This document shows positions 11,326 through 24,380 of a stretch of 64,000 nt of DNA, in pieces (within the stretch, counting starts at the first letter, position 1; every line of letters starts with the position of its first letter). The translations under genes and the position numbers were made by a program. Source of the DNA: Yponomeuta sedellus (taxonomy: Eukaryota > Arthropoda > Insecta > Lepidoptera > Yponomeutidae). The notes below the pieces were generated by a model. It saw nothing but the letters and a program-made list of their open reading frames with translations. It made no database searches and had not been told where the DNA came from. The stretch spans positions 1,829,001 through 1,893,000 of the forward strand of contig OW203722.1 of NCBI GenBank assembly GCA_934045075.1, written 5' to 3'.

Positions 11326-14300
11326 ATGTCAGCAGACAAAGTATTCCACTCCCGGTCAGAGGGCATCCCGTCCGAGGGAGTTAAGGACCAGTACGCGGAC
11401 GGAAAGGCAGCTCGCATCTGGAAGAAGTTCATTGGAGACAGCAACGAAAGGACCCTCAAATACAAAGAGTTTCTGATCGGCCTACTGAAGAAACATGGCT
11501 GCCAGACTGTGCTGGACGCGGCCTGCGGGACTGGGTAAGTGCCGTGTTATAACATAAAATAACGTAACATTTACATACAGGCACATACATTGCTACTGGC
11601 CCCACACTAGGATACGACATCACAAATATGTAAACATCCAAGACCTGTGGTTTTTTTTTTGTCCCTAGCCGGGATTCGAACCCGGGATCTCTTGCATGGT
11701 AGGCAGATGCGCTACCGCTACGCTATAGAGGTCGTCGTGTTTTCTTTTGATGGACTTTTTTTCGATATTTTTTATATAAGGTTGTTTATTAATATCTCAG
11801 GGCTCAAGATTGCCAATCCACGGTGGGCACGCGTGCTAATATACTCTCTCTGAGAGAAGGCTTGTGCCCTACAGTGGGACGTTTATAGGCTGCATAAAAA
11901 AATAAAAATCAATACCGGCAGTCTTATTTTAAAAAGTAGAAGTCGAACCCTCTTAGAACCGAGATATAGCCGGTTAATATTAACAGCCTTCTAAAAACCG
12001 GCTTTACCTCCGTCTTACGTGTGATTTTAGTGTAATCTACTATTTAACCACTATTAACCACCACTAACCACTGTTTAAAGGAAATCTAAAATAGACAGGA
12101 AAATGTTACTTGAGGAAAATCGTGTGTAATAGACAGATTAACTCACTTCGGTTCTCAGACTCTACAGGGGCTTTGAATTGAGCGAAAACTTTCGTAAGCA
12201 ATACCTACACATCACTAACATATAAAAGTACAAAACTCTTCAAGAAGCACAAAGATGTGCTCTTTGCGGAAAGAAAATTTCCAGGTCGTAGCGAGTTCGA
12301 ACCTGCGCCTGTTTTCGCGAGCAAACATTGTTGCATCCCTATGTCCTGCCCCCATAAATCGACTTATATGATCTCCGAAATTCATAAACTGAGTCCGTCA
12401 TCAAATTCTGCCTAATTCTAGATTAGACGGCATGATTAGGCACATGCTATTGTGAGATATCAAACGAAAACAAAATAACGCTGACGTTTATATCCCAAGT
12501 GGTACAGATCGGTATTGAGAGTTTGAAATAGTGATGAAACATTGCTCTTATTAAGTAGTTATGAAGTCGGTTTCTGACGCGGTTGACTGGGCACCTTATC
12601 GACGTAGATTGATACGTCACGATACGGTATATTTTCTTGATGACTGACGGTAAAATTACGATGTCATAGCTGCGTATATTGCTTGTACCTACAGTCTATT
12701 TATTCTTACTTGTCCAATTTTGTAAACAAGATTCTACCCGTAAACTGTAACTTTTTAGTTCAAAACTGCCATATTTCCATAAATGAAGTAACTTGGAACA
12801 CTTTTTTAGATAACACGCTGCCAATTTTATAAACATAGTTCATGATAGTTCATGAATTTGCGAGAAAATGTCTAGTTTAGGCATCTAATCTGAATTTTAA
12901 GGTTAGAATCTTGTTTACTAAATTGGACAAGTAAGAATAAATAGACTGTATAGGTAGTCGGTACCTAACAGTAATGATTGGCTTCTTAGCTCGATTTGCT
13001 CGATTTGCAAGCTACACGCTCCACGCTAGAGTTCTGAATCTTTATTAGAGACAAACCGCTGAGTTTGAATAGTTTTCAGGCTAGTTGACAAGAGAAATAA
13101 TTTTGCTGCCATTCGGGAGAATTTTTATTCGATAGGTTATGTACAAACTGACTGTGACGTCATAAGACAGAGACGCGCGCGCGCAGACAAGATTGAACCT
13201 GTATAAATAAATAATTAGAGTAAATTAAGTAAATTAATGTTGACTACAGTTCTTTTAATGATAGGTATTATTCACTAAATGAACTTTAGTTATTCCGTCA
13301 TACAGTTTCGCCTAGTGTATGATCGCAGACCAACTGGCGCCGGAATCGCGCCGGCTAATATAACTTTTGTGAGCTTCCTCATTGTTCTGTTTATAATTTG
13401 TACTGACTGCCCCATTTATTGTTTGGTAAATAAACTTTATACATTATTATTTATTTTCTTTTATATACCTACGTACCTACCTATATTGTAATTTATATAA
13501 GTAGGTAGTGTATTAATATATTCATATTTGCACCAACTACCCGTCTCTTATTTCCTTCAGCAACTTTCCGTCATAAGGTTGTCTGGAAGAAATTGCTTTT
13601 AACAATAAGGCCGCCCATTGTACTTTGTATCTTTACATGTTTTATAATATGTGCTCTGGTGTACAATAAAGAATATTGTTATCTTATTTTATTTCTTAAG
13701 GCCTGCGCAGAAGAGGGACTTTTGTCCCCAAGAGACAAAAGTTCCTGAATCGTAAAAATCCTGTCCTCCGAGTAGGTACTAGTCGCGGACTCAACGCCTA
13801 CGGTGTGTGGTCATTTTTTTCCCCGGAAATTGAGTGAAGCGTACGCTATGGAAGATATTCTGAGGTTACATTGTGTTGCGTAATTTACATACATTTGAAA
13901 ATGAAAAGGCGTTTTAAAAGAAAACAACGAACTTTTTCCAGTCCAGTCTCTTGATGTCCTCGGTACCTTGAGGGGCTTTGTACGGGGTACTTTTAGTCCT
14001 TCGTGTGTGTTATTCGATACAATTCATAAGAGATCTATATCGACGGACAAAAAAGTACCCGGGGGATAGTCTCTCGTCTTATCTCAGGCCTTTTCTGGTT
14101 GAGTACCTAATAATATCACATCTTTCAACCCAACTGCATTTGTAATAGGTAACTTACATACCACCCCTAATTCCCTCAGGATTGACTCCATGATGCTAGT
14201 CGACGAGGGCTTCAAAGTGGTGTCGGTGGACGCATCCGACAAGATGCTGAAGCACGCGCTCAAGGCTCGCTGGGACAAGAGGAAGGACCCGCGGTACGAT

Positions 14301-17300
14301 GAATGGGGTAAGTAAAGCCCGGCTCCTAGTTCATAGAACTACAATCCACAAGTTTACTATGACAATTCGATGTAGTTTGAAAAGCAGCACTCGAGGCAAT
14401 GTAATGTCAATGTAAATCGCACTGGCATAATAAACTATGCATTGTAGTTTAATGGAACGCGGCCCTGCATGAATAAAAGGCGCAAGTAACGCGTTTTCTG
14501 GTGCGAAAATGTCAGAATTTGACAATAAATGGATTTACTGGAAAGTCGGCGCTACTCGTAACATCATACTGCAGGAGGACTTGCAAAAATGTTTTTATCT
14601 AATTGGAGAAAGTATTAAAATTCAGAAACATGGGAATGGGAAGCCAAAAAATTTAAATAATAGTGTTAAAAACAAATTACGACTAATACCTTTCATAAAA
14701 AAAGAAACCCTACCTACCTACCTACCTATGCCCAAGTAATTCTGGTGCTAAAGTACCTGCCATACAAATTGTGCGTAAACTATGACGTCTAAAGTTGCGC
14801 GTTACGAATTATAATGTTTGAAGAATAAATAATTATTTGAGTTATTATCCTTAGGTATTAGAAAACTTTATAAATACATGCAGGTTTACATTATGCGGCA
14901 AGCTCCCCATTACAATTTCTTAAAATTAAGCCTCCACCTTCCAGTGATCGAGGAAGCCAACTGGGAGACCCTACACCGGGACGTCCAGCGCTTTCAACCC
15001 GGAGCCACCTTCGACGCCGTCATATGCCTCGGCAACTCCTTCGCCCATCTGCTGGACGACTCGCCCGAACAGAGCCTTCAAAGGACCGCTTTGGAGAACT
15101 TCGCAAAGTGCCTGAAGCCCGGCGGACTACTGTTCATAGACCACAGGAATTATGACTCTATCATTGATAGTGGAGCCACTCCGGGGAAATCCATATACTA
15201 TAACGTAAGTGCACATTTACTCTAACCCCGATATACCGACAATAATTGACTGTACTCGCTACTTCAGTCTACCCGAGACCACGGCAACTGTAACGCTGCC
15301 GAAACGTCGGGAAATAAGATAATTACGTTTTACCTAATAAATAATCGCGGTTTGACTATGCATGAGTATCGCGAATCATTAAGAAATACTAATAATTTAC
15401 TTCTCAAACCGGGAGGGGGGGGGGGGCAATCTCTGTAATGCATAGTCATTCAATACATTAGTCCGCTAATGGTTGTTTCATTCACACTATCGGAATTATG
15501 ACTCTATTATTGATAGTGGAGCCACTCCGGGGAAATCCATATACTATAACGTAAGTCACGTAAGTGCACATATACTCTAACAGTCTTTTGGATATTCAAT
15601 TGCGGTAATGTTGCTGTGTGGTGTCGGCCTAGAGAATAGCACCAACCCAAATTCTTCCCGCGGGTGTCGTAAAAGGCGATTAAGGGACACAAACCGGGGA
15701 GTGGGCCGCAGCGCCCCCTGCAGTACAATTCCACCGAACTGCGATCCCCAACCCGTGGGGATTATGGGCATTACCCCCAATGATGGCACAACCTTGCGCT
15801 ATGGCGCTCATTAGGGGAGGGCTGTGTCCAGCAGTGGACTAATATAGCCTGAAGAACAAGAAGAATGTTAAAAAACCTATTTAGAGGCTAAAAATTTCAA
15901 CCCTTGCCGGGATTCGAACCCGCAACCTCTGGCTATCCGTGCCAGCGCTCTTCCAATTGAGCCAATGGGCGACTCACCGTGAAATTTCGAACCTCTTTAC
16001 ACTATTCTCTGTATTACGTACAGGCAGCGACATCTAGCTTAAGTAAATTGCATCACTTACAGCCCCGACTACCAACTTTGCAGTTAGGTTTTACATCGGA
16101 ACGATATCACATGATTATACTATTTTTTTTTATTTTTAATGCACTAACCCGTGCTAAGGACAAATTAAAAAAAAAAGAGTCGCCCATTGGCTCAATTGAT
16201 AGAGCGCTGGCACGGATAGCCAGAGGTTGCGGGTTCGGATCCCGGCATGGGTGAAATTTTTAGCCTCTAAATGAGTTTTTTAAATTTGTCCTTAGCACGG
16301 GTTAGTGCATTAAAAAAAAATAGTATTAGAAGAATGTTAGTCAGAGCAGACGGCCAACCTCCAGAAGTGGAGAGGCACAAACAGAAGATGATGAAGACTG
16401 GTATTTCAACAATTCGTTTGTTTACACCGAGACAAAAGCTGCATTAAACCAACGTAATATAGCTTAGTTGGTCTACTAAAAGCTTCTTGGATGAGCGTCC
16501 TTCAATTACCTAAATAGTTGTGTTTCTTTTTTTCTGGACGTTCTCTACCTATTTATATGTACACCGTTTTATTGTTCTCTGTTTTCAGAGAATTTGCTAA
16601 GCAGTAGGCACACTGCCTGGCAACAGCTCTCGGAAAACATTTGGCTTGGAAAACAAGTTCAAAAGGTTAAATAAGTACCTATCCGATCGGTTTATCATAT
16701 CAATCTAATATCAACATGTTTGTTGTTATTATAGGCGTGATATACAAATTTGGTTAGCGGTTTAAATTGTATAAGGGGCATAAACAGCTAGTTCAATATT
16801 TTATGGAGAATGTCAACATGAAATAATAATAATTAATTAGTTTATTTCATTAAACATAATCTATCATCAACCCATTATGTCCCCACCGAGAGGCACGGAT
16901 CTCTTCTCTAAGGAAGGTATATGCCATACTCCACCACGGGAGCCAAGACAGATTGGTGGATGCTTTAAGTGGCTGGTCTTAATGTCAGAAGTTTTTAAGC
17001 CGCCTTAAGGCCTCTGACTTGGCTTAACGACTGCTACCTATCGACGGCAACCGGCACGAACTGCTTGACGTGCCACTAGCTTTAGTGCTCGAAAAATGCC
17101 ACTAGCTTTAGTCATAGACGGTCACCCATCCATGCACTGAACGCGCCCTATGTTGTTTAACCTTCGTGATCGTTTAAGACCACTCAGGCAGCGGGGCTAC
17201 GAGCGATTAAACATAACATCATATTACAAATATTACGTCGGCGCCCCGAACAACTAAGCCAAGGCCTGTGATAGATAAGGCGCGTCTCCTGCTCATGTTT

Positions 17301-20300
17301 TTCATGAGGCATTAAAGAAAACAATCGAATTTCTTTCAGCAATACATTTAGTTGCTAGGGGATACAATATAAAAAAATTACATTGAGAACCGATTGTTTG
17401 GCGTAAACTTTTCTTCTTACAAGTTATTTAAGAATCAGGGCGAGTGTAAAGACGTTTTGACCACTCCGTGATTATGTATCCTCGCAAACTGTTATAGTCT
17501 GTTAGCTTTTAGAATGTAGGCTTCGGTTTTCGCCTAAAGCACACGAGTGAATACTACTTCCTGCACTGTATAAAACTTTTCTTCACTATTTTGAAAAGTT
17601 ATGTGTAATTGTCATATTACCTAGTACCGATATTTCTATTACACGAATATATCCGATTCTGTTCGATAGTTGCCGAGGTATATTCTAAAAGCTAACAGAC
17701 TGTCGGCTGATAGGTACGTATTTGTGATCTACCTATTCCGATTACTGGCGATACCATTAGCGAGAAAATGTATATTATGATATCGTTAACAACTGCTTTC
17801 CACGGCAATGGGCTAACATCCTTTAGGACCAACAATTTAGGTCACTGTTCATTATTGAATCTAGGTCTTAGGGCAATCTGGGTCCAGTAGGTATCTAGAT
17901 CCTAGATACTTGTGAAATGGATTCTTACAATGTCATCAACTCATCACATACACTAGCTGCGACCTTATAAATACCCGCGACTTTGTAATTTCCACTTTCC
18001 TAGTTTAACAGTGCACTGCGAACCGTTTTACATAATTTTTTTATATTTCGTCCGTTCTGTGGATTTCTTTTAAGTGTTAATGCAGAATGGGTGACGTAAT
18101 TTTAAATTTCATTTCAAAATTAAAGGACAGGATGGAAGAAATATAAACAACAGTGTAAAAAGGTTTGCACTCTTACACTGTGTATTTTTCCCGGATACCT
18201 AAATAGGAGCCTGTGTGTTCAGAGTGCTTAGTGCGAGTTTGACAGATCCAATCGAATAACTTTACTACCGCGTTAATCGAGCATTGAGTATTGAGTAAGT
18301 TGGTTAACTTACTACGAACGGTTGTTCGAACTGGCAAAACGCTGTCACAGTACAACTCGCACTCGCGTTTATTCGTGTTTTGGCTGGTAAACGTGTTCAC
18401 TTCTCAACGTAAACCATTACAACTCGCACGCACTCAGCAATTTTAATTTCCATACTTGTCGCTAGGTGGCGCTTCCTCGATGTCATAGAAATATGAGTTT
18501 ACGATCGAGTAGTTAAAAAAACTCGCACTAAGCACTCTGACTGTAACATATCTCAGTGATTTCATCCAGGGAGCCGATTGTCGCTCATGTGAACTGAAAG
18601 CGTAGACACAGAATAGTCGAAAGATTAGACATTTGTCGCATAAAAATCAGTTTCAACAAAGTCGTATACTTACGCAAATTGGCTAATAAATTTCGCTCGC
18701 TTTGAGGTGTAATAATATCGTAATCACAGAACATTAAAAAATCGTACCTATTCATAATTGGCTGTGTCGTTCGACTTTACGCCTTATAGTGGTATACGAA
18801 TTATTTGCTAATGAAGTGAGGATTGGCTTCCAGATCCCTTCAGTTGTTCTGGGGAGATAGAGTAACAAACAAACATCCATCCAAGTTTTCGCAATCATAT
18901 AAGTAACTAGTTTATTTATACCCATATTTATAGTAGATTTCCTTCTGTTCTAGTGCAAATATCCAGTGGACATAAAGACCTCGGTGCTGGTGACTGGCGG
19001 AAAGCCCGCGCTGGTAGCGCTGGACTACTGCATAGACGCCACGGCTGACGGCGAGATCAACGATCGGAGGTGAGCCTTTGGGGGTCTGGCGATAGAGCTC
19101 AATATCCTATGGCACATTCGCTAGATCTGATCAACCATATCATATCGTAAGGCTCGTGCTTCTGATGAAAGGTCTGTGTACCTATACCCGAGTTTCGTAA
19201 TGTTTTCGTTTTATAATAAAGTTTTTCGTCTCTAAAACTCAGAATTGGCACGTGGGATGCGTTTGAAGAAAAGGCCTTCTACAACGGAGCTTTCCATTGT
19301 ATTATTGAGTTTTTCGAGTTCTGTATTAGAAAACTGTGGAATTCCTAGTTAGCTAATTGATATTTATACTTATTAATAGATACTTAACGATAGGCCGTTA
19401 TTGCAGGTATATTATTTAAATATCTAATATTTCAAGTTATGTTATGTTTTTACTTTATTTTAGTATTTAAATTGTGGAACTTTTGTTGCTGACATTACAA
19501 TTTTTCCCAAAACCTGAATGCCCATAAACTCAAGCATGAATCCCCGGAGTTGTAAGCAGAGAACAGGGTGGGTATTACAAAGATTCACCTAGTTTCCCTC
19601 GCTGTCCCATCTCAAATTATCATCCTTTAGGTGTTAGTGTATTAGCCAAGATAATTTCTGTGGAACATAACATAACCTCACGCCTGTATCCCAGAGGAGA
19701 AGGCAGGCCAGACCAGGGGCCGCCACCAGCCACGATCCTGACAGATCACTTTCACTTCATCAACGTTCATTACTAGTCGCACGCCGGTTTCGTCTACTTC
19801 TTATCTTAAAAATCTATTTAGAGGCTAAAAATTCCACCCATGCCGGGACTCGAACCCGCGACCTCTGGCTATCCGTGCCAGAGGTCGCGGGTTCGAGTCC
19901 CGGCATGGGTGGAATTTTTAGCCTCTAAATAGGTTTTTAAAATTGTCCTTAGCACGGGTTAGTGCATTAAAAATAAAAATAGTATACTTTTTATCTTGTC
20001 TTTTGCTAATACCTACATCCCCTGTTTGGTCGACGTATGTCCGCCTGTGGGATTATATTTTAAAATTTATGTATAACAAAATCTCGCCGTCACCACACTC
20101 TACGAAGGTTTACAATAAAGAATATTCTTAGGTATCCTATCTTATCTCTCTCTCTCCCCCGCAGCGAATTTCGGCTCTGCTACTACCCGCACAAGCTCGC
20201 CCCCTTCACCGCGATGCTGGACGAAACATTCGGCGCGCGAGCACGGCACAGCATCTACGGGGACTTCCAGCCGCTAGAGCAGCTCGAGACGCCCGCCTTC

Positions 20301-20333
20301 TACATGCATGTCATGGAAAACCCCCGCAACTAG
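11326..20333 (+). CDS. Gnmt: Glycine N-methyltransferase
   Basis: Transfers the methyl group of S-adenosylmethionine to glycine, giving sarcosine and S-adenosylhomocysteine; a cytosolic enzyme that buffers the cell's methylation potential. Coding exons: 11326-11534, 14180-14307, 14945-15204, 18954-19069 and 20165-20333. All junctions are GT-AG and the phases join into 293 aa, close to the 295 aa of the human enzyme as I recall it. Visible signatures are the AdoMet motif LDAACGTG (about residues 63-70), [43 protein letters not shown] and [14 protein letters not shown]. The start at 11326 matches the family start and follows an acceptor at 11319, implying an upstream exon. Exon 3's end and donor are duplicated in intron 3. 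Introns are loaded with SINEs and MITEs. Confidence 0.95.
11575..11735 (-). repeat. tRNA-derived SINE in GNMT intron 1
   Basis: The minus strand of about 11662-11733 reads as a tRNA-like head with A-box TAGCGGTAGCGCATCTGCC and B-box GGGTTCGAATCCCGG. The body shares the AACATCCAAGAC phrase with the copy at 1040-1225. Confidence 0.65.
11805..11900 (+). repeat. SINE 3' half
   Basis: ATTGCCAATCCACGGTGGGC through GTGCCCTACAGTGGGACGTT and an A-rich end matches the 3' half of the SINE at 24381-24680 and the fragment at 62740-62880. Confidence 0.6.
12690..12950. mobile_element. MITE with ~45-bp terminal inverted repeats
   Basis: Terminal inverted repeats run 12690-12736 and 12904-12950; the left one begins TACAGTCTATTTATTCTTAC and the right one mirrors it with only small differences. 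TA flanks both ends, as expected for a Tc1/mariner-type target site. It has no coding capacity. A degraded relative lies at 5937-6125. Confidence 0.75.
12951..13557. other. GNMT intron 1, no gene seen
   Basis: AT-rich intronic sequence with a short CG/GCGC run near 13170. Nothing recognised. Confidence 0.5.
13558..13690 (+). repeat. LINE 3'-tail family, copy c
   Basis: Contains TTGTCTGGAAGAAATTGCTT, AATAAGGCCGCC and GGTGTACAATAAAGAATATT, as in the copies at 1312, 8286 and 41020. Confidence 0.55.
15146..15581 (+). repeat. Duplicated GNMT exon 3 end and splice donor flanking a Penelope tail fragment
   Basis: The last 59 bp of GNMT exon 3 plus the start of intron 3 (15146-15226) are repeated at 15492-15581, including the donor GTAAGT. 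The second copy carries one substitution in its exonic part and a 9-bp GTAAGTCAC expansion. Between them, 15227-15491 holds a Penelope-like tail (GAGACCACGGCAACTGTAAC, GCCGAAACGTCGG) and a run of G. Either a very long target-site duplication or a local segmental duplication fits. Confidence 0.8.
15600..15865 (+). repeat. LINE/SINE 3'-tail family B, copy 1
   Basis: Conserved blocks: GGTGTCGGCCTAGAGAATAG, TCTTCCCGCGGGTGTCGTAA, GGGGAGGGCTGTGTCCAGCA and GTGGACTAATATAGCCTGAA. Copies recur at 56775-57015 and 61255-61435. Probably the 3' end of a lepidopteran LINE. Confidence 0.55.
15870..16018 (-). mobile_element. tRNA-like foldback element, copy 1
   Basis: Minus-strand copy of the repeat carrying a 75-nt tRNA-like segment. 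It retains one 25-bp inverted-repeat end (15871-15895), the tRNA-like body with B-box-like GGGTTCGAATCCCGG, and the leader ending at GTAATACAGAGAATAGTG. The second inverted repeat is missing. Confidence 0.65.
16118..16325 (+). mobile_element. tRNA-like foldback element, copy 2, with long terminal inverted repeats
   Basis: Both ends carry the same ~45-bp sequence in opposite orientation (16118-16166 and about 16282-16325; core TGCACTAACCCGTGCTAAGG), flanked by TTA on each side. Inside, 16180-16254 is a 75-nt tRNA-like unit with a 7-bp acceptor stem (TCGCCCA with TGGGTGA) and an anticodon stem CTGGC/GCCAG. Confidence 0.7.
16868..17225 (-). repeat. 5S rRNA-derived SINE, copy 2
   Basis: On the minus strand the head reads GATCACGAAGGTTAAACAAC, then GGGCGCGTTCAGTGCATGGA and TGGGTGACCG, which closely follows the 5S rRNA internal control region. 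The shared body (GGTGCCGGTTGCC, GTCAGAGGCCTTAAGG) and the CCTTCC/AGAGATCCGTGCC tail complete it. This is the best-preserved 5S head in the window. Confidence 0.75.
17496..17701. mobile_element. MITE with 20-bp perfect TIRs
   Basis: AGTCTGTTAGCTTTTAGAAT at 17496-17515 is perfectly inverted at 17682-17701. It is 206 bp and non-coding, inside GNMT intron 3. Confidence 0.75.
18222..18537. mobile_element. MITE family M2, copy 1
   Basis: Ends are GAGTGCTTAGTGCGAGTTT and its inverse AACTCGCACTAAGCACTC. A second, highly similar copy lies at 30685-30991, so this is a dispersed family about 310 bp long. The open frame on its minus strand is a by-product. Confidence 0.85.
19809..19975 (+). mobile_element. 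Palindromic tRNA-like element in GNMT intron 4
   Basis: Arms 19811-19868 and 19878-19935 are inverted copies over 58 bp with one mismatch, around a 9-nt centre (CTATCCGTG). Each arm is the 3' half of the tRNA-like unit plus its inverted-repeat end. The usual TTAGCACGGGTTAGTGCATT tail follows on the right only. Only half of the tRNA-like sequence remains, mirrored. Confidence 0.85.
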
Positions 20334-20492
20334 CGTGGCTTTATAATGTACTTTGTTTCAAAACAATAATCTTACAATTAGGTACCTCGAGCCCGGTCTC
20401 GCACGTGAGAAATAGACAAAGATTCGCGCCCGCTCTTGTTGCGGCGATAAGAGACCGTTTTTTTCCATAAAAATATAAAATACTTATTTATC

Positions 20493-20650
20493 AAAACCTA
20501 TTTAGAGGCTACAAATTCCACCCATGCCGGGACTCGAACCCGCGACCTCTGGCTATCCGTGCCAGCACTCTTCCAACTGAGTTAATGGGCGACTCACCGG
20601 CGTCAGTGAAATTTCGAACCTCGTTAGCACGGGTTAGGGCATTAAAAAGA
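20493..20650 (-). mobile_element. tRNA-like foldback element, copy 4
   Basis: Minus-strand body with the inverted-repeat end (CCTATTTAGAGGCT), the tRNA-like unit and its leader. On the far side the plus-oriented tail TTAGCACGGGTTAGGGCATT appears, so the tail motif can sit at the leader end as well as the usual end. Confidence 0.65.
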
Positions 20651-20859
20651 ATATTTACTTAATCTGATGAGGATACGCCAAATTTAATATAACATAAAAA
20701 GTACGCTTTCCGGTGACCTCCGCACTAGGCGAACCTGTACCTATCGCACGGACCGTTGCAAATGCCGATTGCGATTGATGGGGGGGGGGACGTGTAGATT
20801 TTTTTTTGTTTTTGGGTTATCTTCTAGCTCTTGAGGGTGCAGGTACGTCTGACAATTTT

Positions 20860-21070
20860 GCTAAAAAATAAATTACTTCTACACAAGACGATAATTTGTC
20901 CTGGTCCTAAAGTAAGATGCCCTGTGCTGTGATGACCAGGTGAGGACGTCACAAACATGCGTCGTCTTTCCAATTCACTTTCATGCAAATTTTGAAGAAG
21001 GTACGTGACGAAACTCACACAGAGACGGGGCAAAGAGGGCTAACGCTTCAACGTCGCGGCTTATCCGCGT
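20860..21070 (-). repeat. SINE-body fragment
   Basis: AATTTGTCCTGGTCCTAAAG through GAGGACGTCACAAACATGCG is shared, with divergence, with 26905-26975. Probably the body of a tRNA-derived SINE. Confidence 0.45.
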
Positions 21071-22457
21071 CCTGGCCCCACGACCTTCCTGTGTGCCTCA
21101 GGCCTTTTAAATGTTGCGGGTCGGACTTACGCAATGAGGGTCCATACTGCCACATAATACCTAGTTAATACCAGTAATATTAAGTAGTTACCGATTTTTT
21201 TTATTGTTTCGTTTAGTTCGGGATCCTTAGTATGCTTACAATTCACACTAGGAGTTTTTATTACAATTATTTGTTGCATTATATTAGTATACTGTATAAT
21301 ATGCACTATGATCACACCATTATAATTGTTTTATAATTTTTAAGATAAAGGCAAAACAAAAAAAAAGTTTATCGTCCGACGCTACTTATTTCCTTACTTA
21401 TCGTATTTACTATTTCTCGTAAGAATTGTACCATAATTATTTATAAATTTATATAAATTATTGTAACACAACAGTAAAATTAATAAAACGTAGTAGGTAC
21501 ATGAAAATTATGACAATTTCAGCCAGCTATTAATGACTGTTCACGGGATCCAGTCTTTAAAAGGGAGTATATTTAGATATACTTTAAAAAGAGGTTTCCA
21601 ACTATAGCTTATGATCCTTATAGTCCTGCCTACAATGAATGGTAAACAAAAAAAAGTAATATACTTATCATTATTATCAGGGACGTTCTGAAATAAATAA
21701 GACGCAATAAATACCCAATGTCGAGAGATCTTTCTGGGTCTCTCTGGAATCCACACTGCATTTCAATGGTATTTACAAGTTTTTATAGTGTTAAGTTTTG
21801 ATTTGTTAAGTTTATCAACTGTTTTTCTAATAAATTATTTTTTTAATTAGCCTTGTTTGATATCCCATAGCCACATGGTACGGACTATGGCAGTTATTCA
21901 TAAACTTGCAGTTCTTAGTGAACCCAAGGAGCAAGGCCAACATCTTTGCTGATGCCCATAGGTCAATACCGTAAGTATAGTCTTGTAGACAAGTTAGTAA
22001 GTACCACTGCCCCACTGCTTATCAAATTCTGGGTTCACAACTTGACTAACACAACTACCAAGATCCATACTGAGCTACTCTCCATCCCATCCATCCATAC
22101 AGGCTTAAACACTGATGAATCAGGATGTTGTTGAGAATATAAATGAAGTTGTTTAGCAATATGCTACCTGCTACCATCATGTTTCTTGTTTGACATGAAA
22201 TAACTGTATCATCAAAAATATTCATAGTTAGAGCCTTAAAGAGTGTGCACAAGAGTCTGTTCTTCCTTTCGCTTCAAATATTTTACATCTTCATATTCAA
22301 GAGGATTTTTTGGCTGGCCTATTCAATTAACACAGTTTTGTATGCCAGGCAATTGTATAATCAAAACAAAAGCTTACATAAAATATATGGAATAATTTAA
22401 TGAAATTCAAACAACTTCAAACAAAATGTGTTTGTATTTAAATAAAAATATGAAAGG
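21071..22457. other. No gene seen
   Basis: AT-rich intergenic sequence between GNMT and the convergent Sec61 gamma gene. Short open frames only, with no recognised domain. Confidence 0.5.
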
Positions 22458-22463
22458 TTTTAT
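22458..22463 (-). terminator. Polyadenylation signal of Sec61 gamma
   Basis: AATAAA on the minus strand about 74 bp beyond the Sec61 gamma stop codon. Position and orientation fit the gene's 3' end. Confidence 0.6.
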
Positions 22464-22536
22464 TTTAACTAGATAGATTAGTGAATCAGAGTCCTTATAG
22501 TTATAATTAACATCTAATTAATTAACACTAGGTTGT

Positions 22537-23683
<1,147 letters not shown>

Positions 23684-23794
23684 TTTCTGAAAGAAACGGA
23701 TCCAATTAGTGCAACCACTTGGAAAAAGCTTCGCTTCGAACTTTCAGCACTAAAATTAGTTTTAAATATTTCAATTATTACAGCACTCACTTAC

Positions 23795-23900
23795 TTTGAT
23801 TTTGTTATAGTTATGCAGTAAGGACCAGAATAAAACGTGAAAGTGAGTTGAAAATCGAATTTCAATCGCAAATTGCGGGTGACAAGACGCAAACGTCAGC
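23795..23900 (-). other. Probable 5' UTR exon of Sec61 gamma
   Basis: A donor GTAAGTGAG on the minus strand (GT at 23794-23793) lies 108 bp from the acceptor just upstream of the start codon. The exon would extend from 23795 upward; its 5' limit near 23900 is a guess. Confidence 0.5.
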
Positions 23901-24261
23901 CACGTCCCTCGGCACGTCACTTAATAGTGATGGAAAAGCTATAGATTATGATTGTAATAATCTGAGGTTATGACTAGAACAGTCGACAAATAGGTACATT
24001 CGATTACTCTGCTTAATTATGTGCTAAGCAAACTAATTGAACTTTACTAAAATGTATAGGTTGGTGATAAAAAACAAAAAATGTAGAAAATCTTTTTTTT
24101 TTGTTCTTTTTTGCATTTTTATTTTTTGTCAATCCACCGTACATATTATGTTGTTGGATTGACAATATAAAAATATTCTTTAAAACCCAAAAAGCTGATT
24201 GGTATTCAATTTGTGGCCGTTTTTCTATAATATTATTCTTATTAAATACAACCTCCACCAA

Positions 24262-24350
24262 CACGGACTTGGCCCTCGTGATGAAGTATGGCAAACCTTC
24301 CTGCGATGCAAGAAGAGAACCCTGCCCCAGCAGTGGGGATATACAAAGGT
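24262..24350 (+). repeat. 5S-SINE tail fragment
   Basis: CACGGACTTGGCCCTCGTGA, then CCTGCGATGCAAGAAGAGAA and CCCCAGCAGTGGGGATATAC: the 3' tail region of the 5S-derived SINE. Confidence 0.55.
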
Positions 24351-24380
24351 ATAATCTCATCATCATCTTATTGAATTAAG

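Noticed and set aside
24013..24379. 117-aa and 92-aa overlapping frames on opposite strands
   Set aside because: Low-complexity Phe/Lys content from poly-T runs and SINE tails; no support as genes.
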